DNA of 64,000 nt, taken from positions 58,382,584 through 58,446,583 of the forward strand of contig ML681963.1 of NCBI GenBank assembly GCA_007922195.1, in the 5' to 3' direction. Shown here in pieces: positions 54,629-64,000 of the stretch. The position numbers and the translations under genes are program-made. Within the stretch, counting starts at the first letter, position 1, and every line of letters starts with the position of its first letter. Below the pieces are notes generated by a model. The model made no database searches, was not told the DNA's origin, and saw only the letters and a list, made by a program, of their open reading frames with translations. This DNA is from Podocnemis expansa. Lineage: Eukaryota > Chordata > Testudines > Podocnemididae.

Positions 54629-57249
54629 CCATAAAGAATGCAACAGAAAGGGATGGGCAAGTGCATCCCCTTTCTTACCCCCTCTCAGCCCTGAATCAGA
54701 TACATTGAGCAAGCTATGCAGGACCAATGGAGGGCTCATCCAGGGAACCCGGCCATGGAGGAAAGGAGAGCCAGCCTCAGCTGCCTGGTGGGACCCTGAG
54801 GCCCCAGGAGGAGCCTCATTTGGAAGGCAGTGGGGCAGAAATGCAGTGAGCCAAGCTGGTTGCTAGCCAGAAGGAGGGATCTCAGAGGGGTTTGGAGTGA
54901 GGAGCTGGCCAGACCAGTTCTTGATTTGCAAAAGAAACTCCTGCAATGGCAATTCCTCTTCCAACTACTCTCCAGCTCCAGAAGATTCCAGAGCGCCTGT
55001 CCCAGCCCATCTGTGCTCGCCACGCCAGCCTTTGGCTGTGCAAATAGTGATTTGTTCACAGAAACAGGACAGTCCAGTCTCAAGGTGCCACACAAAAGCA
55101 GTGGGAAGCTCTAGCTAATGATAACTGCCACGATGTCCTCTCTATCTCACTCAGTAGCTGTGCCCAGGCATAAGGACGCTCTCTTTCCTCATCTGGTTTG
55201 AGAGTCCTGGCTTTACCCAGGACGATCTTATCCCCAGCAGAGGGGGAGGGCCAGCAGCTCCTCAAGCTGGGCAGTGACCCACCACAGGCAGTGAATTCTT
55301 TGTGAGCTGGGGGTTCCAGCACCCAACATGGCATATTAATTGGCTGTGCTATTCTGAATCCCCAGAAATGCTCCGGGGGGTGCAATCAATCTGTTCGCTG
55401 AGATTCCATCTGACACAACAGCGAGTCCCTGTCATTATTTTAAACCAACAGTCTGTGCCAGTTTACTCTTTCAGCAGATGGTGGCATAGGTACAGAGGCC
55501 TTAGTGATGGTAGGGGGAAGGGAAGGTCTTGGGCTCCCGCCCACCAGACAGTATCAGCACATAGCACTCAGGGTGACTGAGCAAGCCCAATCATGGGTCC
55601 TGCCCCCAGGATCAATGACCATCAGACAGTACAGGTCAGACACATGGCATGTCACAGGATCAGGACAAGCGTTGGTATCAGCACATGGAGGTTGAGACCC
55701 AGTTTCAAGGCTCTGGGCATCTCAGGTTGGGGCTTCTGCTCTGAATGCCTTTGCAGTATTTATTCCCACCCCAGTGATTGGTGCCCGGGGCCTTTGGACC
55801 ACTGATGCCGAGCAGGCTGGTTCCAAGAGGTGAGCCCAAGGGACCTAACAGGCTCTGAAACACACAGGGACAGATCAGCTTGTTGGTGACACCCAAACAG
55901 CCTGTATGTGGGGCAGAGCAGCTGAGAGACAGCAACAGCCCCACACAGCTGCAAAAAGAGTGTGGGACAAGGGCTTTGTGGAGGAGCAGAGGTTGTGGGG
56001 CCCTGAAGAGGCAAGGTGAGCCGGAGGGCTCCATTTGAAGGGCACGTGCCTAGGGCAGGCCTCTCAGCCCCCACTGAGGTGCCCCACACAGCCATAGTTC
56101 AGACTGGGGAAGGGACTCCTTCCTTCACCTAGGCTTGATTGCCTCCCCTCTCTCCCCCCATTGCATGAGGCATGGCCTGCACCCTCTTGACAGCTGCTGC
56201 AGTGCCCCTCACCCCTGCCCACTTACTGCACCTCCATGAAGTGGCAGACAAGCTGCCTCTTCTGCATTGGCAGTTGGCTGCCCCCCTGAGCTGCTCCCTC
56301 TGGGGCTATGGGAGATGGAGGAGCAGCAGGCAGACAGACCAAAAAGTCACTTGGAGAGCTGCCCCACATTCTTGCCTACTCCCTGCACTAGGGCAGTAGC
56401 TGGGCGGTTTTCCAGGTGAGCAAAGGGAGGCCACCTGTTCCCTGACAGCAGCAGTTCCTGCCAGGTCTCCTACACCGTGCACTAGGAAAGTGGCTGGGAG
56501 GTGTCACAGCTGGAGTCAGACCTCAGTTAGGAAGGGTGGATGGGACAATTCTTTCCTACTTTGGCAACCCCCCTTGTGTTTACTCTGCCAGTGATTTGGG
56601 GCCTGGAATTTGTGTAACTGCCATTGTCTGTGTGTCCAGCCAGCTGCTGGGATCTGTGCACCCCGAGGAAGGGTCTCATGTGGCCCTCCTAGCACAGGTG
56701 CAAGCAGCTGAGAGCTAAATAGTCTGAGTGGCAAGTGGACATACCCTTCCTCTTCCCTCCTGCCAAGGTCTCTGTTGCCTGAGCCCACCCATTGCAGGGA
56801 TGCCTGCGACAGAGAAATTCCCACCTTGAGCACAGCTGCTTAGCGTAGGATGGAACTTGAAGTCGCTGGGGCTCAATTCTCCCAGACCTGCAGCAGTCTG
56901 CAGCCATCAAGGACACCTTCAGCCAGAACTACTCTGCCTGCTCAACTGCCCCCAGGTCCTTTGCAGCACTTGGGCCTTGCACACTCATCATTGTGTCACC
57001 CAGTTTAGGGTGCCACAGCCCTGCTTTCCAGGGTCCAGGCCACTCCTGGTGTGTCTCTCCCTCTGTCGTTTTCCTGGGCTTTCAGGGGCCATGTCAAGTA
57101 CCACCTTGACTCTTAGCAGAAAGATTCAGTGCAGAAGAGAGGGGGAAGTGGGAAGTCCAGCAGATAGGAGGTAAGCACAGATTGTCTGTCCTGGGCCTAG
57201 GCAGCCTCAGCAGCACAAAGGGCACAGCTGGGAGGCTGCATCTGCCTAG

Positions 57250-57430
57250 GAGACCAAGCCACAATAATTACACTAAAAAGAGCCCTTCTGATAATGAAGC
57301 TAAAATGAAAGTGAGGATAATCTACATCTGCAAGTGCCATTAATCCTTCATACTGGAACGATCCGTGAAAGTGCTGCAGGGCATATGAAGTAAGGTGTGA
57401 TTCACGTCTGCTTCTTCCCAGGGCGGCCTC
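57250..57430. promoter_or_regulatory. Candidate conserved noncoding element
   Basis: CCACAATAATTACACTAAAA, then TGATAATGAAGCTAAAATGA, GGATAATCTACATCTGC and GTGCCATTAATCCTTCATAC: repeat-free with several TAAT and GATAA cores. Confidence 0.3.
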
Positions 57431-59899
57431 CTGAATGGCTGATTTATTGAAACAAGGCAACTTTCCTGCACTGTTTCAACAGTGCAGTGTTACTTAATAA
57501 GACAAACTGTTTTGCTTTCTTTATCAATCAAAGCATCTTCTGTATGGTTGAATCGCCTTGCTGTTGCCTTCTCCAGCAGGACTCGGGGAGCGTCAGAAGG
57601 GAGTTCTCTGAGATTCAGGGCCCTTTCTCATCAGGTATTCTGTGTTTGAACCTTGTTTCACTCCCAACGGAGTCCAGCACAAATAGGGCCCAGTGACTGC
57701 ATGTGTCAGCTCCCCATTGCCGCTGTGCACAGGAGGGGCAGCTGGGAAAGAGGCTCTCATTGGCAATGGAACCATTTGACTCAAACAGGAAATGAGGGTC
57801 TCTAATGGAGCCACAGACACACATGTCCTGAGAATGCTCACTTTGGGGTGGTGAGGTAGGAAAGGCCACCTGATCCCAGCTGCTTTGACAGGGTGAGGGG
57901 GCATAGATGCTCACACGTGTTCTGACTGCTTAGTCTTAAAACGTCCAGAAAACACCAGCTGACAATCCCTTAGGGTTGACCTGCCTTGAAAACGTGCAAT
58001 GGCACAGCAATGTCTCTTTGGCCTGTGTAAAGCCTGTCCTAACCCCTGGTGTGGACAGCACTAGTCCACAGAGACAACTCTTCATCCACCTTGCTCCCAT
58101 TGCTTGGGGAGGTGGTGTTCCTACAGCGACCGGAGAGCCCCATCGCTGCAGTGAATGTTCACTCTGAAGCACTCCCGTAGTGCAACTGCAGTGATGTTGC
58201 AGAAGTGTTTTAAATACAGACGTGCCCTCCATAATCCCTTCCTATGTGCCTCTCTATCTTCTTGGACAGAAGGGACACAGCATCTGACAACAGTGGCCAC
58301 TTGTGGGCCACCGGCCCTGCCATTGTAGAATGGGACATTCTCTCACCCAGGCCGCTCAACCGCTTGTCTCCTTTCTGTGCACTGGGTCCTTTAGTGAGGG
58401 TCTCATCTGTGACGTCTGGGCCCATCACTGCAGAGCTGAATGTGTGTTACCCACTTCTTATGAGAGGCTTCTGCTCTTGAAGTCATAGTCTGGGCAAACT
58501 CTACTCTCCCAGTGCCCAGAATACTGCAGGGCAATGAGTCAAGATGTTTGGGGTGAGGGGGTGGAGAAAGGAACAACTCTTCTCCAAGGTATGGCTGGTG
58601 AGAGCCCCTGGTTCTCCCAAGATGGCAGAACACAGCAGGTTTGGGGCTGGGGGCTGGAGAGGGAGGATTGTGCTGGGCATATCATCTCACAACATTCCAG
58701 TGTCACCCAGGTATACCTGATCCATCCCTGTGTGTCTCCAATCCCTTAGCCAACCAAACATTCCTATGCCAAATCTGTTTTTGATGACTTTCATTTTTCA
58801 ATTGCTCTCTATAGGATGTCTTTTTTGCTCCTCTTTTAATGGTGCATTGATTTGCTGAGGTGGCCTTTTAACTGAATCTGGGCAGGAGATGGGGGTAACT
58901 GCTGTCCAGTCCAGTCCAGCCCAGCCTGGGAACACTCCTGACCTGTGACTTAGAACAGTTCAAAGCTTTGCGTGGCTCCAGCTTTGGCTGTATCTGTCAA
59001 TGGCTCCTTATCAATGGGATTTTCTCTCTCACACCTAGAGAAGAGCTCATAAAAAGCATTTTCTTTCACAGATTCCTTAATCACTGACACTGATTTGTGG
59101 ACTGACAACATATTCCATGTTTTGGTAGCCCTTTCAAAGGTGCTTCTTTGCTTTCTGCTCATTTGGAGGTAGCAGTGGCTGCTGGAGATAGGCTGTCCAA
59201 GTGGGCGGCAGAGCTCAGACATGGGGAGTGGATGCTGAATCTTCCGCTCTGCTTTTATGCTGACCTGTGCTTCCTCGCTGTTAAAGTGGTTTCTGTGCTG
59301 TCTCTACACCGGGCTCTGCTGCTTATTACAAAAGAGCTCATTATAACAGGCAACCATGCAGCCGCTAAGACACCATGACCTCACTCATAATGGCTCCAGC
59401 CACTGTCTAACCAGCAGCAATGGTTGCCCAGGAACTTTCAAGAAGACTTTCTTCAGGACACTCAGTCAAAGGCACCCTAAATTCCTCCGCTATTGATACA
59501 TCACTGTCGGGGTGTGTCTGTGTCATCTCTTGGGCACTTGCATGTTGGCACTGAAATGGCTAACTTAGTGCAGCACCCTGTGACTGATAGGAAAATGCTC
59601 TTGGAGGGGTAGGGAGGATTCCATAGGGACCATGTCACTCCCACCATGGAATTTAACAGCTCCCAGCAATACTCCCTGTCCTAGGGGCAGCTGTGTGGCC
59701 ACAAGTGGTGTTAGTCACTTCAGATCACAGCACCTCCTGCTGCTGCACTCTGGCATGCTGCCTGGAGGGAGGGTCAGAGTCAGGGAAAGGACTGAGTGAT
59801 TCATGTCCACCTATTGAGGCAAGACTGAGATGCTTCTTGGAATTGTCCCATTCAGATACTGAACCAGCCTGGGCACATAGCTTGTGATTTAAAGAGGAC

Positions 59900-60130
59900 C
59901 CCAGCATAAGGCAATATGCTGACTAAATATTGTACTATCAAAGTTATCAGCATCTTATGGGAACACATGAAGGCCGGACATGATATAATGATAATGGGAC
60001 CAGTTTTAAGGCAAAACAACAAGAGAAAAGAAGAGCAGCTTGCATCTGGGAGTGCCTTTGAATTTGTAAATATATTTGCATATGTAGATCCACTGCTGCT
60101 TTCCCTGCTAGCCATTTAACTGTCAAAACA
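59900..60130. promoter_or_regulatory. Candidate conserved element with perfect POU octamer
   Basis: Contains ATTTGCAT at 60074-60081, the exact POU octamer (reverse of ATGCAAAT), followed by AT. It is preceded by TGATATAATGATAATGG and CAAAACAACAAGAG. No repeat hallmarks. If POU3F1 lies to the right, self-regulation would be plausible; untested. Confidence 0.35.
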
Positions 60131-62974
60131 AACCTAGCCCAGGAGATCATCATCCCAGAGAGCAAGGGAGAGAAGAAGGAGGAGAAAACACATTTATCAG
60201 CAATTCTTCCCACATGCAGGACTCAACACCACTAGCAAAGAGAGGGGGATCCCCATCAATAGTGGGAGCTGGAGTGAGGTTCAATGTGTATGTGGCCTGG
60301 AACACCCCTGTAAGGGGCCAGCTCATGACCACAGGGGTGAGTGAGGCACATAGCTGCTAAGAGGGTCACATTTTTCAGTGCCGTGTTGCCTTGGTAAACA
60401 AATGTCCCAGGATGTAGACAATAATGTTTTTATGAGACTCTAAATTTTAGACTCAAATGGTCTTTGTAGTGGACTAATAGCCAGCACGTGCCTTTTTGTC
60501 TCATGTTGAACTTTCATAGTCCTGCAGGGAAAGAAAAAGCCCTGGTGAGCCTTTACACTGAGGACTTTGTTCTCACGGATTTACAGAGCAAAGAGAATAA
60601 TGTATTAAGATGCTCAGCCCGTGCCAGTTTGGCTTCACTTGCCCTTCTGAACTTGCCCTGAGAGATAATGTTTCCTTCTAATCTGCTGCCGTCCACCTAC
60701 AGAAGGGACCTGATGAATAAGTCTCCCAAACAAGCCTTTATTCTTAAGACTCTAGCTGCCCCTAGCCCTTTCTCCCTCTTACAGAGTAATTGTTGTGTTC
60801 GTTACATGCTAACAGCCTGAGCTGTATTCCAGCCCACACTTGCCATGGCCACACAAACAAGGTTCAGGCTGCATTGCTCTCGGGATAATGTTGCTTCTTT
60901 GGCATCATTTAAAAGACTGTGCCATGTATCTAAGGTTCAGTTCTACTGCACAGGCTCTGGTTTCACTTCCTTGCAGGAAACAAGTACCGCATCCAAAGGG
61001 TTAAGTTTTTTATCAGCATCACTCATCACCAATAGATTTCTCAAGGAAGCATTTCCCCCACATTCCGGTATAAACAATAATTAAGAGTTTCTTATTAAAG
61101 TATATTCTCTTCTAGTCAGACTCTTATGTCACCCCCTCACTGTGGTATCTGACTGTGTCCCTGGTGGCTTTAACAATCACCCGTTATATTTCTAGCAGGC
61201 AGGAAGCTCCTGGGGATGGGAGTTTTTTTTCTTTTCCTCTCATATGCAGACATCAGAGCTTGATGTCCAGGTCTCAAAGCCAAAGGATAGCTTCTGTATT
61301 GAGGGAAGCCAGGCATTGTAAACCAGCCTCCAGCTGTCAAGTTGGGCATTCTTCCACCATAGGAGGTATTGGCTGCAATACTTCCCTCCAGTAACAGCAC
61401 AGTGGAAAAACAGGCCAAGCCGGTGCAAAGCTGTGCCAACTGTGGACGAGCAAGAAAGTAACTAGCCTGCTCCAAGATCTATGATCAAAGGGACAAGGAT
61501 GCAAATACTGTGATGGATTCCTGAATGTACTTAGTGTGTTAGGCTGTATTTCCTGCTGAAGTTTCCACTCTGAGATGTACTTTTCAGCTCCCTGGCAGTG
61601 CTGACTGGCTATGCATAGCAAAGGACCAGTAGTGCCCTTGTCCAAGAGTGGCCATAACACAGTGGCAGTGAGAGATTAGCTGTGGTGTCACACTCTGGTC
61701 ATTAGGAGTGGGAAGTGGCCTCTGAATCTAAGCAGACCTTTGAGTTGGTGCTGCATAGTTTTTCCTATCTGAGGATGGGACATCAGCCCCCAGAGATCAC
61801 ATTGGTTGGTTTCAGCTGCCACAGCTTTTCAGGCAGACCTAGCAGTAAAGACACCTTGCTGTAGGTCTCATGGAGCCATGTGCACTGGCAAATCCAGACT
61901 TGAGGCTGATAACATGACTGACCAAATTGAGCTCTGAGTCAACAAGCTTGATGTGGTGGCTGAGCCCAGGCCCCACACAGAGCAGTATTCAACTGAAGCA
62001 AATGTCAGGACCATAGAGATGTATGAAAGACCAGGAGGAGTTGATAGCTCTCATACCAAGGAAGTATGGGGAGAGAATGGGGAGTGAGTCTGTTGGCTAC
62101 ATGGGGTGCCCTCCAGCCGCAGCAAAAAAATGAAGCTATTGCAGATGAAACGCAAAGCTGGACTCAAGTTCTTGCTGTAAAAAGCAAATACCACCAGAAG
62201 GAGCTGTCCAATAAGGACCTTTTCAGGGCCTACATCCCAAACCCCATCAATGGGATCAGATCTTGAAGTGCTGCACTGCAATTCCCAGGGACTCTCAGGT
62301 GCCAAGAAGGGTCCCTCTCCAGCTGGCCAGAGAACACATGCACAAAGCAGTGTGCTTCAGGAAACACAAGGCCAGTAGCACACAATGGTCCCGTCCTGGT
62401 TTTGCTGTTGGAGAGGAACACAGTAAACTCATTAGCCACTCATTGACTACTTTGGTTCTAGAAATTGTCCACCTAGAGAGGCTGGAGGCAGCTCCTTCTT
62501 GGAAAACCAACAACGCAGCTACAGCTGCAGCACACAGCACAGTTTTGGTGGAGCCTTTTAATAGAATAAAGCTAATTTGAGGCAAGGGAGTAGGCTCTGA
62601 GCTTACCATACAGCTACAGCTCACTCTGTGATAGCACCTAGCAAGGCAGAAAAACCCCTCAACATCAGTTCTTATTGGCCTCTGCACTAAAGCTGGCCTC
62701 AATGGTGTCTCTTTACCAAAGGGAGGTTACCTGGGGCTGATTTGACATATCATTAATGTAATTATTATTTACTGCTAAGGGACTGACTCACTCCAGGGCT
62801 GGGGCTTGCAGTGAGTGTTTAGTTTTGCATATGCCAGTGGCTGTGTGTGTAGGGATGTGTTTGCGTGCATTGACTGGGAGCCAGTTATTTACCTCTGACC
62901 AGCCTATGCTTGGAAGGGGAGTTTCTTTCCAGGAAAGGGAAGAAAAACAAAAACACACATGCACATACAAACAC

Positions 62975-63030
62975 ATATGAGCACTCCAATGAAAACCACA
63001 CACAAGTGCCGTACACGCACACGCACAGTC
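62975..63030 (+). repeat. CA-rich low-complexity stretch
   Basis: Interrupted CA/ACAC runs ('acacacatgcacatacaaacacat' and 'cacacgcacagtc'). Confidence 0.6.
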
Positions 63031-63950
63031 ATGTGAAGCTCATAGCAGATTGACTTCTTCCATTCCCAGGCCGGCCTCGTGATTTTCAACATGGCCTGAG
63101 GGTCCTGTGCAACTGAGCCTGGGAACAGTTACATGGAACGTGGTTACCCTTGCAAATGTTAGCTTCTTCCCTTATCCAAAGGCTGCTCCAGAGGCTCCAG
63201 ACAAAGCCGGTCAGTGAGCACTGAAATATTACGACACAGAACAACTTGTTCAGAGCAGTCAGGAGCACTGAAAACCTGAGCAGGAACGGCAGTGTCCTTT
63301 GTGTATCATGAGGCTGGAATCCTGCCAAATTCCTCTGCACCCACAGCCTCTATTAAATGCGTCAATCATTTCTTGGCAACCCAGGCCCCAGAGAACTTCA
63401 GACATTTCAGCTGCTTTCATTAAAAGGTGAAAAATACAAGCCTAGCATGAGCAGGGACCAGAGTCTGAATGGGAGCTGCACAGAGAGCTGGGAGCACAGC
63501 AGTAGAGCCATCTCTGCTGAGGACTCAGGTACAAGGACGTATGTCAAGAGCCACAGTTCTCAGCCTGACACCCCTTGAGAATCTTTCAAGTCAGGGAACT
63601 GGCTCCTTTGGTGCACAAGAAAGCCAGGGGAGTTGTTGTTCTGGGCTCAGGTCCCGCTGTGCAGGTGGGAAATGAAGGGATGAAGGCAGCAGCCCATGTC
63701 TCTATAGAGCAGGGAAGATCCTGATGGGCAGGTGTGTAGGACACAGCAGAGCACTTTGCTCTTCTCTGTGCTGTTACAGGTACATTTGCTGGGTAGCTGG
63801 ACACATTCTTTGAAGCTAGATCTTCAGGTGGTTTTACATGCAGAAGATTCCTGAAGAACTCAGGCACCTTCCACCAAGAAGGATTGGAATTTTGAGGCCA
63901 GCTGCACAGGCTATGGGGAGGGAGCTGCATAGAAGTTGGCACCAGGGTGG

Positions 63951-64000
63951 CAGAGGTGGCCTTAAGCTATCTGGGGCCCTAGGCAAAGGCCTGGTGTGGG
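63951..64000. mobile_element. hAT end, cut by window edge
   Basis: CAGAGGTGGCCTTAAGCTAT followed by the reverse complement of the 17,442 end ('ctggggccctaggcaaaggcc'). The rest lies beyond the window. Confidence 0.7.

Larger units (their letters stand above)
54637..63950. other. Gene-free, repeat-poor flank
   Basis: 9.3 kb without a transposon end or coding exon that I recognise; the open frames are short and not protein-like. By mammalian synteny this would be the intergenic flank of POU3F1. Three blocks stand out as candidate conserved elements: 57,250-57,430, 59,010-59,390 and 59,900-60,130. Confidence 0.45.

Noticed and set aside
45600..64000. POU3F1 itself
   Set aside because: No POU-domain or homeodomain coding sequence appears; it would be a single long GC-rich exon and could not be missed easily.
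1..64000. CRISPR arrays, operons, insertion sequences of bacterial type
   Set aside because: The window is vertebrate nuclear DNA; tandem arrays present are minisatellites without spacer structure.

Overview
This window looks like vertebrate nuclear DNA, most likely from a turtle or a close sauropsid relative. The evidence is a spliced gene with short exons and long introns, CR1 LINE pieces, tRNA-headed SINEs with a CR1-like tail, a gammaretrovirus-type ERV, many hAT-type DNA transposons with 8-bp target duplications, and Penelope-like repeats with a hammerhead-ribozyme-like core. The species is an inference from repeat content. There are no bacterial or phage features.

Layout. (1) 1-7,400: no recognisable coding exon; scattered retroelement fragments. 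(2) 7,430-8,100: a GC-rich, CpG-dense island with no gene I can attach to it; by synteny with mammals (FHL3-UTP11-POU3F1) it may be the FHL3 promoter on the minus strand. (3) 8,100-19,200: a transposon mosaic of hAT elements, a palindromic Harbinger-like element, CR1/MIR-like fragments and degenerate minisatellites. (4) 19,203-25,223: an ERV with two about 95% identical LTRs, a 4-bp CTAC target duplication and a tRNA-Pro primer-binding site. It keeps a stub of gag, the RNase H/integrase part of pol and a broken env; reverse transcriptase is missing. (5) 25,620-38,700: UTP11, the only intact host protein gene. It has a CpG-island promoter, 8 exons on the plus strand, a predicted 253-residue protein and an AATAAA signal. 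Its introns 2, 4 and 7 are full of nested transposons; intron 4 contains a 100-N assembly gap. (6) 38,700-45,600: more hAT and Harbinger-like elements and an interrupted CR1 LINE. (7) 45,600-64,000: a mostly repeat-poor, gene-free stretch with AT-rich blocks that read like conserved noncoding sequence. By mammalian synteny this is the flank of the developmental gene POU3F1, which would lie beyond the right edge.

UTP11 makes a nucleolar protein of the small-subunit processome (U3 snoRNP) needed for 18S rRNA maturation. Everything else recognisable is mobile DNA, CpG-island promoter sequence or candidate regulatory DNA. The most interesting material is the layered insertion history (transposons inside transposons, each dated by its target duplication), the hammerhead-like Penelope repeats including inverted pairs in UTP11 introns, and the putative regulatory flank on the right.
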